From the NCBI GenBank assembly GCA_903902915.1, contig CAIUWR010000101.1:1-64000 (forward strand): a stretch of 64,000 bases of DNA. Direction: 5' to 3'. Below the pieces are notes generated by a model. It had not been told where the DNA came from. It did not search any database and saw nothing but the letters and a program-made list of their open reading frames with translations. Within the stretch, counting starts at the first letter, position 1; each line of letters begins with the position of its first letter. The DNA comes from an uncultured Hyphomicrobiales bacterium (GTDB lineage: Bacteria > Pseudomonadota > Alphaproteobacteria > Rhizobiales > Beijerinckiaceae). This document shows, in pieces, positions 16,177 through 24,621 of the stretch. The translations under genes and the position numbers were made by a program.

Positions 16177-17187
16177 TCAGCGCATGGCGTTGCGGACGCG
16201 CTCAATCGTTTCCGCATCAGCGCCATAGGCCTTGTCCACCAGGCTCTGAAGCGTGTTGGGCGGCACATAGGCGATGTTGAGCCGCAGCTTCTTGCTTTCC
16301 TCGATCAATTCGGGATCGCGCAGCGCTGCGGCGAAGGCCTCGCGCAACGCGCTCAGCCGCTCCGGTGGAACGCCCGGCGCCACGACGAAGGGGCGACCCA
16401 TTCCTGCGCGCAGCAGGAAGAAATCGACCGCGCGTTGTTCGGCGTCCGACTGGGCCAGTCCGGCCAGGGTGGGCACATCCTTCATGCGCTCGTCGGGCGA
16501 CATGGCGCCTTGCAGCAGCAGGCGGCGCGTTCCATCGCCGAAGGTGGATTCGCGCGCCGCCGTGTCATAGCTGATGAACGCGCCATGCACCTCGTTGCGT
16601 TCCACGGCGAGGTTCATCTCGCGCGAGCCGGGATAGCCTTGCACAAGGCGCAGCTTCCACCCAAAGAGTCTTGCGAGCACCTGCGGATAGGTCTGGCTGT
16701 CGGCGCCGCTTCCGGTGGACGCGACGATCAGTTCCTTATTGCGAAGCTCGCTGGCATGTTTGATGGGAGCGTCGGCGCGGACATAGGCCACGATCACGTC
16801 GCTGTCCGGGCTTCCGAGCCAGTTGAACTTGCGCGGATCGAACTGCACGCCGCCGCCGCCCAGCACCGCCTCGAAGGGTACGCCCCGATTGATGACGCCG
16901 ATGACCGTTCCGTCTCTGGGAGCCACGTTGTAAATCTGATTGGCGGCGACCAGACTGCCTGCGCCCGGCATGTTTTGCGGCACGACGACCGGCTGGCCTG
17001 GAATATGGCGCCCCATGAAGCGGGCGACCAACCGCCCCCACAGATCGTCCGACCCGCCCACGCCATAACCGATGAGCACTGTAATGGTCTTGCCACGATA
17101 GAATGATTCAACGGATTGCGCCCGGCTCGGCGATGACCCAAGGACCATCAGAGCCAGCGCCAATAAAGCAGTCGCTCCCCTTGACAT
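16177..17187 (-). CDS. TctC/Bug-family extracytoplasmic binding protein
   Basis: The 336-residue periplasmic protein has a Sec signal ending SSPSRAQ. YRGKTITVLIGYGVGGSDDLWGRLVARFMGRHIPG and VVPQNMPGAGSL are the ligand-loop motifs of the Bug (TctC) family, which binds carboxylates for tripartite tricarboxylate transporters or for sensing. It is the first gene of the minus-strand arm and faces a divergent arm with a similar binding protein. No TctA/TctB membrane genes are nearby, so it must use a transporter encoded elsewhere or act as a receptor. Confidence 0.9.
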   Translation of the reverse strand: MSRGATALLALALMVLGSSPSRAQSVESFYRGKTITVLIGYGVGGSDDLWGRLVARFMGRHIPGQPVVVPQNMPGAGSLVAANQIYNVAPRDGTVIGVINRGVPFEAVLGGGGVQFDPRKFNWLGSPDSDVIVAYVRADAPIKHASELRNKELIVASTGSGADSQTYPQVLARLFGWKLRLVQGYPGSREMNLAVERNEVHGAFISYDTAARESTFGDGTRRLLLQGAMSPDERMKDVPTLAGLAQSDAEQRAVDFFLLRAGMGRPFVVAPGVPPERLSALREAFAAALRDPELIEESKKLRLNIAYVPPNTLQSLVDKAYGADAETIERVRNAMR

Positions 17188-17336
17188 CGACGTTCCTCCT
17201 GCGCCGCGCTCTCCGGGCGGCTTGTTCCTGTAGTCGATCAGGCTCGCGATGCGTGGTCAAGCCCGTATGGGCGGTTGACAGCTCTCGTGCGCATGCGCGA
17301 CATTGATCGCAAATCAAATTTGGGGGAGACAGGTCC

Positions 17337-17867
17337 ATGGATGACGCAAAGATCGCCGTGCGAAGGCCGGTGGCCGCCAGGGATGACGCCGTCACCTTCT
17401 CCATGCGCAACCTCCCGCTGCTTGAGCAGGGCACGACCTATGATCCGCTGGCGACGGCGGAAAATCTCTGGGTGAGCGTCAAGGTCTACGCCAGCGGCGG
17501 CGAAAACGCGCTGCATTCCCATGGGGGCGAGGACCATTCCTTCATCGTGCTTCAAGGCAAGGCCGCCTTCACCTTTGGCGATGGCCGCACCGAACTGGTC
17601 GGCATCCATCAGGGCGTGATGATTCCGAAAGGCGTGGAATATAAATTCGAGGCCGACGAAGCCGAGAACCTTGTGATGCTGCGGGTTGGCGGCGGCGAGC
17701 GTTCCGTCAAGGGGCTCGATGACATCTCTCGCGTCGGCACGCCGATGGACGTGATGAAACAGACCAAATTCAGCGACGGCGCCGTCAAGGTCGGCGATGA
17801 TCCAAAGAATGGCGAGACGTCGAAGAAGCGCATCTATGCTCGGGGGAAGGTCTTCTCCCCCGACTGA
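17337..17867 (+). CDS. single-domain cupin protein
   Basis: The 176-residue cupin has motif 1 HSHGGEDHSFIVLQGKAAFTFGDG (His, His, Glu-Asp-His pattern) and motif 2 GVMIPKGVEYKFEADE, enough to bind a metal. It has no signal peptide, so it is cytoplasmic. It starts the plus-strand arm, 149 bases from the divergent binding-protein gene and 79 bases before an amidohydrolase. Role unknown; presumably an oxygenase, isomerase or small-molecule sensor for the same catabolic pathway. GGGGGAGAC lies upstream of the ATG. Confidence 0.75.
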   Translation: MDDAKIAVRRPVAARDDAVTFSMRNLPLLEQGTTYDPLATAENLWVSVKVYASGGENALHSHGGEDHSFIVLQGKAAFTFGDGRTELVGIHQGVMIPKGVEYKFEADEAENLVMLRVGGGERSVKGLDDISRVGTPMDVMKQTKFSDGAVKVGDDPKNGETSKKRIYARGKVFSPD

Positions 17868-17946
17868 CGCGCGCATCATCAAGCGGCGCAGACTGCGTCA
17901 AGACAATAGAAACACGCTTGAGCGTGACATCAAAAAGGGAAAAATC

Positions 17947-19053
17947 ATGCCTGAATTGCCCGTCGACGCCTCCAAATTCGCAGGCATGTCGGAAGAACAA
18001 GCGCGTTCATTTCCGCGCCGCACCGTCGTCGGCGAGGAGATGACCGACGATCAACTTTCCACCATTCCGAAGATGGTCTCCACCGACTCCCATGTGATGG
18101 AGCCAGAGGAGCTGTGGCGCGAGCTGCCGGCGCGTTTGCAGGAGCATCTGCCGAAGGTGCCTTTCCGCAACTCGCCGCCCGGCGCCACCGATCCGCATCT
18201 GCGCCTGCAAGATCAGGACACCGACGGCGTCGCCGCAGAGATCCTGTTTCCCAATTACGGCATGGCGCTGTTCGGCATGGACGATATCGAGACCCAGCAG
18301 GAATCGTTCAAGCTCTACAACGACTGGATTCACAACTTTTGTCAGGCCGATCCCAAGCGTCTCTATGGTTCGCCGCTGGTGTCGGTCTATGACATCAAGG
18401 CTGGCGTCAAGGAGATGCACCGGGGCGTCGACATGGGCCTCAAGGGCGCGATGATCTGGCAGGTGCCGGATGCGCGGTTGCCCTTCACCTCCGAACATTA
18501 CGAGCCCCTTTGGGCCGCCTGCGCTGAGGCCAAACAACCGGTCATCTGTCATATTCTGACCGGCCATTCCTACACAAAGACGGGGCAGAAGGGCGGCGTG
18601 CAGGGTCTCAAGGACGCCACCAACACGAAGACGAACGATTCAGCGAACACGCTGTTCGATTTCATCTTCTCCGGCGCCTTCGACCGCTACCCCGATCTGA
18701 AGCTGCTGATGGCGGAGAGCGAGATCGGCTGGCTGCCCTTCCTGTTGCAGCAGTGGGACTATTATTTCGAGCGCTTCCGCCACAGCCGGTCATTGCCGAT
18801 CAAGCGCAAGCCCAGCGAGATCTTCGCCGAGCATGTTTATGGCACCTTCCTTGAGGATTATGTCGGCACGCGCTTCTTCCCCTGGTGGGGCGAAAAGAAC
18901 TGCATGTGGTCCAATGATTATCCCCATTTCAACATGACCTTTCCCCATTCGCGGCAGGTGGTCGAACATCACCTGAAGGGACTGTCGGAAGAGCGCCGCC
19001 AACGGTTGACGCGCGATAATGCGATCCATCTGTTCAATCTGGAACTCGCCTGA
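17947..19053 (+). CDS. amidohydrolase-2 family metal-dependent hydrolase/decarboxylase
   Basis: The 368-residue TIM-barrel protein has STDSHVMEPEELW, the Asp-x-His-type first metal motif of the ACMSD/gamma-resorcylate decarboxylase-like branch. QPVICHILTGHS carries the mid-barrel histidine, and WSNDYPHFNMTFPHSR holds the late catalytic aspartate. Enzymes of this branch decarboxylate or hydrolyse aromatic or cyclic acids. The ATG at 17947 follows AAGGGA; an in-frame reading from 17797 would overlap the cupin gene. Together with the neighbouring cupins and binding proteins it suggests breakdown of an imported carboxylate. Confidence 0.82.
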   Translation: MPELPVDASKFAGMSEEQARSFPRRTVVGEEMTDDQLSTIPKMVSTDSHVMEPEELWRELPARLQEHLPKVPFRNSPPGATDPHLRLQDQDTDGVAAEILFPNYGMALFGMDDIETQQESFKLYNDWIHNFCQADPKRLYGSPLVSVYDIKAGVKEMHRGVDMGLKGAMIWQVPDARLPFTSEHYEPLWAACAEAKQPVICHILTGHSYTKTGQKGGVQGLKDATNTKTNDSANTLFDFIFSGAFDRYPDLKLLMAESEIGWLPFLLQQWDYYFERFRHSRSLPIKRKPSEIFAEHVYGTFLEDYVGTRFFPWWGEKNCMWSNDYPHFNMTFPHSRQVVEHHLKGLSEERRQRLTRDNAIHLFNLELA

Positions 19054-19061
19054 TTTTCATT

Positions 19062-19094
19062 CTCCGCCCCGGCGTCTTCGGCTCCGGGGCGGAG
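19062..19094. terminator. strong hairpin after the amidohydrolase gene
   Basis: An 11-bp perfect stem, CTCCGCCCCGG (19062-19072) with CCGGGGCGGAG (19084-19094), has an 11-base loop and begins 8 bases after the stop codon. No T tract follows on either strand, so it is more likely an mRNA 3'-end protector or processing site than a full terminator. Confidence 0.5.
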
Positions 19095-19181
19095 GAAGTG
19101 GTTTCGTCGCGGTTTGCGGCGTCACATGCTTCGCTTGCGCGCCCCGGAAGAGGGTCCTTGCGCGGTAAAGGAGGGGACGTC

Positions 19182-20204
19182 ATGATGAAAAAGACTGCTG
19201 CCGCCCTTGTTCTGGGGCTGGCCCTTGCGAGCTCCGCGTGGGCGCAAACGACCGAGACATCCTTTTTCGCCGGCAAAACCATCACGATCCTCATCGGCTA
19301 CGCCGCAGGCGGAACCTATGACGCAACCGCGCGTCTCATCGCTCGACACATGCCCAAACATATTCCGGGCCATCCGAACATGCTGCCGCAGAACATGCCC
19401 GGCTCTGGCGGCATCAAGACCGTTCTGAACCTCTACTCGGTGGCGCCCAAAGACGGCACGACGCTGGCCATGTTGTCGCGCAGCTATCCGATCGAACCTG
19501 TGTTCAGCCCTCAGACGGCGAAATACGATCCGCGACGTTTCATTCCCATCGGCAGCACCAGCAACGAGGTTTCCGTCGCCGTCGTGTGGCATACGCGGGG
19601 CGTCACATCCATCGACCAATTGCAAACGCAGGAGATCACGACTGGCGCGACCGGCGCCACAGACGACACCGGGCGGTTTCCCACGCTTTTGCACAATCTC
19701 ACCGGCGCGAAGATCAAGCTGGTCACTGGCTATCCCGGCGGCAACAATGTCACCATGGCGATGGAAAAGGGCGAGGTGGACGCGCGTTTCGGCTGGTCGT
19801 GGGGCAGTCTGAAGAGCCGATCCCACCAATGGCTTGATGAGAAAAAGATCAACATCATCGTCCAGATGGCGCTGGAGAAAGCGCCTGATCTGCCCGATGT
19901 GCCGCTGATCATGGAATTCGCCAGGAACGAAATTGACAGAAAGGCGCTCGAGCTGCTGTTTGCGCCACAAGTGATGGCCTGGCCCCTGGTGGCGCCGCCT
20001 GATGTGCCCGCCGACCGCATTGCGATTTTGCGCAAGGCCTTCGACGCCACCATGCAGGATCCCGAATTTCTGGCCGATGCGAAGCGGATGAATATCGACG
20101 TCGAGCCAGTCGCCGGGGACGTGATGCAGACTCTGGTCGAGCGCGTCGGCGCCTTTGATCGCGCCGTCATTGATCGCGCGCTGGAGCTCACCGAGGCGCA
20201 GTGA
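19182..20204 (+). CDS. TctC/Bug-family extracytoplasmic binding protein
   Basis: The 340-residue binding protein has Sec signal MMKKTAAALVLGLALASSAWA. FAGKTITILIGYAAGGTYDATARLIARHMPKHIPG followed by MLPQNMPGSGG is closely similar to the protein at 16177-17187 in the opposite arm. The ATG at 19182 has AAAGGAGGGG upstream; the longer in-frame reading lacks a signal peptide. Predicted to capture a carboxylate in the periplasm for the enzymes encoded just upstream. Confidence 0.9.
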   Translation: MMKKTAAALVLGLALASSAWAQTTETSFFAGKTITILIGYAAGGTYDATARLIARHMPKHIPGHPNMLPQNMPGSGGIKTVLNLYSVAPKDGTTLAMLSRSYPIEPVFSPQTAKYDPRRFIPIGSTSNEVSVAVVWHTRGVTSIDQLQTQEITTGATGATDDTGRFPTLLHNLTGAKIKLVTGYPGGNNVTMAMEKGEVDARFGWSWGSLKSRSHQWLDEKKINIIVQMALEKAPDLPDVPLIMEFARNEIDRKALELLFAPQVMAWPLVAPPDVPADRIAILRKAFDATMQDPEFLADAKRMNIDVEPVAGDVMQTLVERVGAFDRAVIDRALELTEAQ

Positions 20205-20334
20205 GCGTTTCCCGAGCGCCGCCCGATCATAGCGGAAAGCCCGCGCTTGCGCTTCGTCGAAACGTATTTTAGCATTCGGTATTGGTAAATTGTTTCTAAA
20301 GCGGCTCGCACCGGGCCTATTGTTGGAGGCGTGA

Positions 20335-20727
20335 ATGCGTCCTTTTGTTTTCGCGGCGGCCATGCTGGGTTCGGTTTGCGTGAACGCCGAGGTCTGCGCG
20401 CAGGCGAGCCCGCAGATCCGCTCCCCAAACACCATTCAGCAGCTGTTTCAGTACCTGTACCAGTGCGCCCAGACGCCCCCGGCAAGCGAAGGGTTCGAAC
20501 TCACGTTGCGGTTCAGCTTGACCCCTTATGGCGCGCTGCGTGGCAGGCCGATGATCACTTACGCCAGACTTTCGGGAAGCGTTGAGGAGCAGCGGGTTTT
20601 CGTTTCCGCGACCCTTGCGGCGGTTGAGAAGTGCCTGCCGGTTCCGCTCACCGAGGAATTTGGCAAGGTGGTCGCGCAAAAGGTGATCGTGATGCGTCTG
20701 CCAAGGCCGCGCGAGCGTCAGATCTGA
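20335..20727 (+). CDS. small secreted protein of unknown function
   Basis: The 130-residue protein has a signal peptide (residues 1-23, MRPFVFAAAMLGSVCVNAEVCAQ). The mature part is a compact alpha/beta pattern: FELTLRFSLTPYGALRGRPMITYARLSG, then a helix VSATLAAVEKCLPVPLTEEF and a final strand KVIVMRLPRPR. The order resembles a TonB C-terminal-like fold as found in small rhizobial exported proteins, but I do not claim family membership. Two cysteines (about 44 and 101) could form a disulfide. It is preceded by TTGGAGG and stands alone. Confidence 0.65.
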   Translation: MRPFVFAAAMLGSVCVNAEVCAQASPQIRSPNTIQQLFQYLYQCAQTPPASEGFELTLRFSLTPYGALRGRPMITYARLSGSVEEQRVFVSATLAAVEKCLPVPLTEEFGKVVAQKVIVMRLPRPRERQI

Positions 20728-20742
20728 CGGATCGCCCCCCTC

Positions 20743-21750
20743 CTAGCGCGCGCCTTCAGGCGCTATGAACAGAATTTTCAAATCCTGATCCGGTCGATAA
20801 TTCTGCTTCCGGACTTCGAAGGTGGCGCTCCCGGTTTTCTTTATTCCGTCGATGCAAAGAGACAGCAAATTGCCGGGCGCGCCTTTGTCGATGGTCAGAA
20901 CAAAGTCGCCGATCGGACCATTCCAGGAATTGGCCGTTTTCAGGATATACTGAATTTCATGTCCCAGCCCGAATGTGTCGGGCGCATTCGGGCCGCGCGG
21001 CTTGTTCACGCTGCGCCACAGGCCTTCGTCCATGCACCAGGTGGCGTATTCGGGAGCGTTCACCGGAAAGCGCGCGTCTTTCGACCCTGCGAGGTTTTTG
21101 TCCGACTGGACGAAAAACGTGCTGAAGGCTGGCTTGTAGGAATGGGAGATCCGCACGGTCGTCAGAGGCTCGAAGCGTTGTTGGCGATAGTAGATCTTTT
21201 CGAGGCTCCACAATGGACAGACCATTTCGCCGCAGCCTCCATCGCCCAGCGCGCCGATGGCCGTCAACTTTCGCATATCCGCCCTGGACATATGGCCAAG
21301 GCTGTCCATGAGCCTTGGTCCGGGGATGTCAAAGGCCACGTTCGCATCGCGCAAGTCGCGGGTGATGTCTTTGCCGTTCACGAAAGCCTTCGTCTGCACG
21401 GAGGTCGGCGCCGGCCGGTCGTTCACCCGCGTTTCAAAGGCGAAAAAATTGGCGCTGTCAGGATCGGGCACATTATAGCCGCCATAGCCGAGAACCTCCG
21501 CCATATTGATGATGGGCAGCGGAAAGGCGACATAGATATCGACGGGAGCGTTCGTCACGTTGCGGAAAACATAATCGACGCGAATGCGCGACAGGGAGAT
21601 GGACAGCGCCTCTTTCTCCATGGTGATGGCGTCGCTCGTGTCGAACTCCAGTCCGCCTGCGCCGATGCCAGCGACGCTGTCGTTGGCTTGCGCTGCGCCG
21701 TTCAACAAGGCGCCGCAGAGCATCAATAAAGCCGTGATCGTGTTTCTCAT
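20743..21750 (-). CDS. DUF4424-like exported protein
   Basis: The 335-residue protein has a signal peptide MRNTITALLMLCGALLNGAAQA. The mature start NDSVAGIGAGGLEFDTSDAITMEKEALSIS followed by a VDYVFRN beta pattern is typical of DUF4424, a family of periplasmic proteins of unknown role. Two cysteine pairs (GGCGEMVC and later WCMDEG, SLCIDG) suggest disulfides. An upstream in-frame start at 21789 would add 13 residues before the signal. It converges with the small secreted protein at 20335-20727. Confidence 0.75.
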   Translation of the reverse strand: MRNTITALLMLCGALLNGAAQANDSVAGIGAGGLEFDTSDAITMEKEALSISLSRIRVDYVFRNVTNAPVDIYVAFPLPIINMAEVLGYGGYNVPDPDSANFFAFETRVNDRPAPTSVQTKAFVNGKDITRDLRDANVAFDIPGPRLMDSLGHMSRADMRKLTAIGALGDGGCGEMVCPLWSLEKIYYRQQRFEPLTTVRISHSYKPAFSTFFVQSDKNLAGSKDARFPVNAPEYATWCMDEGLWRSVNKPRGPNAPDTFGLGHEIQYILKTANSWNGPIGDFVLTIDKGAPGNLLSLCIDGIKKTGSATFEVRKQNYRPDQDLKILFIAPEGAR

Positions 21751-21870
21751 CTCAGCGCATGTCCTGGCGTGGCGGCCCCGGCGCAGCAAGGGCCGGCGCG
21801 CCAGAGCTTTGCGTCATTCCAGCGCCCCCGTAAAGACGGCGCGTTCAGGCCCAAGCGCGTCGCTGACGCG

Positions 21871-22866
21871 TTATCTGAAAGCCTCTTTCAGAAAGCTCTC
21901 GTCGACATAGGCCGAGGCGTCTTTCAGCTCCCTGCGCGGCTGGCCATAGGCGCTACGCAACCGCAGCACGGTCTTCATGCCCTCGGGGTCGATGCGCAGA
22001 TCGCGGAACATGCCCAGCTTGGGATCGAGCAGCTTGGCGTAGGCCAGTTCCGCTTGCGGGCGCTCCATGCCGCGCATGTTCTTGGTGAGAAGCCCGATGG
22101 CCTCCTCGCGGTTGGCGGGGGCGGTCAGCCAGTCCATGGAATCCTTGAACGCCCGGATGAAGGCGACGATCTCCTTGCGCTTGGCCGCAGCCGCGCCCCG
22201 CCGCGTGGAGCCGGAAATGCCCTGATAGGCGCCCAGCGCCTGCGAGGCGTCTTGCAGCCGCGCGAAGCCTTTGGCTTCAGCCGCGATGTCGAGAGGCGCG
22301 TTGAGCAGGGTGGCGTCCTGCTTGCCGTCCAGCAGGGCTTGCAGCCTTTGCGCGCCGCCGCCCACCTTGTCCCATTTGACGTCGTTGACGGCGATGCCTT
22401 GCTTGGCCAGCGCGTCGTTCAGCACGAAGGCGAAGCCGGAGTTCATGGAGTCCACCGCGATGGTCTTGCCCTTGAGCTCGCTGATGCTCTTGATCCCCGG
22501 CGCGGCCATGATCTGCAACATGCCGGGATCGACGCCGAATAGCACGACGAAGTCGGAGGGCCCGCCAAGGTCAGTTTCGCCCTGGCCCTCGTTATAGGCG
22601 ATCATGTTGTCGGCGGCGGTCAGCGCCAGATCGAAATTGCCGGCGTAGAGATCCTTCGCCATGTTGATGGAGCCGGGCGTGATCGTGAGCGTGGGCTCGA
22701 CGCCGTATTTTGCGAAGAAGCCCTTCTCCTGCGCCACCCAGAAGGCCCAGTTGGAGGAGCCCGCGAAGGCCACCACCTTGAACGGTTCGGCGCGGGCGCT
22801 GGCGAGGGGCGCGCAGAGGGCGAGGCCCGCCAGAAGCGCGGCTTGCAGGATGGTCGATTTGATCAT
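21871..22866 (-). CDS. ABC-transporter substrate-binding protein (NitT/TauT type), second of two in this operon
   Basis: The 331-residue periplasmic protein has Sec signal ILQAALLAGLALCAPLASARAE. FKVVAFAGSSNWAFWVAQEKGFFAKYGVEP and the later ELKGKTIAVDSMNSGFAFVL are typical of the SsuA/TauA/NMT1 fold. The ATG at 22866 follows GGGAGGAACCC. It is the last gene of the minus-strand operon, 26 bases after the permease. Its sequence differs clearly from the other binding protein at 24622-25626, so one transporter may serve two ligands. The ligand cannot be predicted; the neighbouring enzymes point to an organic acid or amide. Confidence 0.85.
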   Translation of the reverse strand: MIKSTILQAALLAGLALCAPLASARAEPFKVVAFAGSSNWAFWVAQEKGFFAKYGVEPTLTITPGSINMAKDLYAGNFDLALTAADNMIAYNEGQGETDLGGPSDFVVLFGVDPGMLQIMAAPGIKSISELKGKTIAVDSMNSGFAFVLNDALAKQGIAVNDVKWDKVGGGAQRLQALLDGKQDATLLNAPLDIAAEAKGFARLQDASQALGAYQGISGSTRRGAAAAKRKEIVAFIRAFKDSMDWLTAPANREEAIGLLTKNMRGMERPQAELAYAKLLDPKLGMFRDLRIDPEGMKTVLRLRSAYGQPRRELKDASAYVDESFLKEAFR

Positions 22867-22892
22867 GGGTTCCTCCCGATAGGCTTTTGTTT

Positions 22893-23777
22893 TCAGCCCC
22901 GCTGCATGCCCCAACGGCGCACGGTCCTGGCTTCGATGACGCGAAAGATCACCGCCTCCACGATCAATCCGACCGCCATCACGGACAGTAGCCCGGCGAA
23001 GACGGCGGCGGTGTCCAGCGTGTTGCGGTTCTCGAAAATATACCAGCCGAGCCCGCCTTGGCCCGACGACACGCCGAAGACCAGTTCGGCGGCGATGAGC
23101 GTGCGCCAGGCGAAGGCCCAGCCGATTTTCAGTCCCGCCAGAATGGCTGGAAAGGCGGCGGGGATGAGAATGCCCAGCACGAAGCGCAGACCCTTGAGGC
23201 CGAAGGTGCGTCCCGCCATGCGCTGAGTCTCCGACACCGACAGAAAGCCCGCGTGCATGTTGAGCGCCACCGCCCAGAGCACGGAATGGACGATGACGAA
23301 AATCAGCGAGGGCCGCCCCAGCCCGAACCACAGCAGCGCCAGCGGCAGCAGGGCGATGGCGGGCAGCGGGTTGAACATGGCCGTGAAGGTGGACAGCAGA
23401 TCCGTGCCGATGCGGCTCGTCACCGCCACCGTGGTCAGCAGGGCCGCGATGATCAGGCCGAGAAAATAGCCGATGACGAGGGTCTGAAGGGTCACGGCCA
23501 TGCGTTGGGGGATGACGCCCGAGACGATGCCGTCTTTCAGGGCGGTCATCGTGTCGAGGAATGTGGGGAAGGTCAGCGGGCTCTCCAGCCAGCGCCCATA
23601 GGCCTCCCAGATGAGCGCAAGGCCGATCAGGATCAGCCCGCGCCGCACCACGGCGTTTTCGAATATTTTCTCGATGAAGGGCAGGGGTTTGGCCACATCG
23701 CCCAGCGCCACGGGGGCCGTCACCTGAAATTCCTGTTCCGGCCTCGCCGGGGGCGCGCTGCGCAGCGTCGTGGTCAT
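22893..23777 (-). CDS. ABC-transporter permease (NitT/TauT family)
   Basis: The 294-residue inner-membrane protein has about six transmembrane helices. The EAA loop, which contacts the ATPase, is recognisable as SETQRMAGRTFGLKGLRFVLGILIPAAFPAILAGLK at about residues 195-230. The long cytoplasmic N-terminus (to about residue 45) is common in SsuC/TauC proteins. The start at 23777 has GAGGACC upstream; another in-frame ATG at 23810 would overlap the ATPase gene. It pairs with the ATPase encoded 10 bases upstream. Confidence 0.88.
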   Translation of the reverse strand: MTTTLRSAPPARPEQEFQVTAPVALGDVAKPLPFIEKIFENAVVRRGLILIGLALIWEAYGRWLESPLTFPTFLDTMTALKDGIVSGVIPQRMAVTLQTLVIGYFLGLIIAALLTTVAVTSRIGTDLLSTFTAMFNPLPAIALLPLALLWFGLGRPSLIFVIVHSVLWAVALNMHAGFLSVSETQRMAGRTFGLKGLRFVLGILIPAAFPAILAGLKIGWAFAWRTLIAAELVFGVSSGQGGLGWYIFENRNTLDTAAVFAGLLSVMAVGLIVEAVIFRVIEARTVRRWGMQRG

Positions 23778-23787
23778 GGTCTGGTCC

Positions 23788-24606
23788 TCAATGCGCGACA
23801 GCATGGTCATCGAACAGCATGCCCGAGATGCGTTTGGCGAGCTGGCCGAACTCCGGCGTGTCGCGCTCGGTGAAGCCGAGGTGGTCGCAATTCAGTTCCG
23901 CGCGCACCTGGCCGGGGTGGGGCGAGAGCACCACGACCCGCGAGCCCACCACGATGGCCTCTTCGATGGAATGGGTGACGAAGACGAGGGTGAAGCCCAC
24001 ATCGTCCCACAGTTGCAGCAGCTCCTCCTGCATCTTGCGACGGGTGAGCGCGTCGAGCGCCGCATAGGGCTCGTCCATCAGCAGCACATCGGGCTTCATG
24101 GCCATGGCGCGGGCGATGGCGACGCGCTGCTTCATGCCGCCCGACAGCATATGCGGATAGGCGTCCATGAATTTGGCGAGGTTCACCTTGGTCAGCGCGT
24201 CGGCGGCGCGGTCGGCGGCCTCCTGCTTGCTGACGCCGTTGACGAGCATGGGATAGGCCACATTGGCCTGCACGGTCTTCCAGGGCAGCAGCTGGTCGAA
24301 TTCCTGAAACACCATCATGCGGTCGGGGCCGGGGCTGGCGATGACGCTCCCTTTCAGGGTGATGCGCCCTTCCACAGGGGGCATGAAGCCCGCGATGGCT
24401 TTCAGGATCGTGGACTTTCCGCAGCCCGATGGCCCCAGCAGAACCACCCGCTCCTGCTGGTGGATCTGGAAGCTCACGCGGTAGGTGGCGGTGACCAGAT
24501 GGTCGGGGGTTTTATATTGCAGCGTCACCCCCTCCACGCTGACGAGCGGCGAGGCCGTCTGCGCCCCTGCGAGGGGCTGCATGGAAGGGGCGAGCGTCTG
24601 CGACAT
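23788..24606 (-). CDS. ABC-transporter ATP-binding protein (NitT/TauT family)
   Basis: The 272-residue ATPase has Walker A GPSGCGKST, Q-loop VFQEFDQLLPW, signature LSGGMKQRVAIARA, Walker B VLLMDEPYAALD and the switch histidine in FVTHSIEEA, all intact. It energises import through the permease at 22893-23777. It lies 15 bases after the binding-protein gene 24622-25626 in the same transcription unit. Its N-terminus carries about 20 extra residues before the first beta strand. Confidence 0.92.
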   Translation of the reverse strand: MSQTLAPSMQPLAGAQTASPLVSVEGVTLQYKTPDHLVTATYRVSFQIHQQERVVLLGPSGCGKSTILKAIAGFMPPVEGRITLKGSVIASPGPDRMMVFQEFDQLLPWKTVQANVAYPMLVNGVSKQEAADRAADALTKVNLAKFMDAYPHMLSGGMKQRVAIARAMAMKPDVLLMDEPYAALDALTRRKMQEELLQLWDDVGFTLVFVTHSIEEAIVVGSRVVVLSPHPGQVRAELNCDHLGFTERDTPEFGQLAKRISGMLFDDHAVAH

Positions 24607-24621
24607 GAAAGGCTCCGAAAA

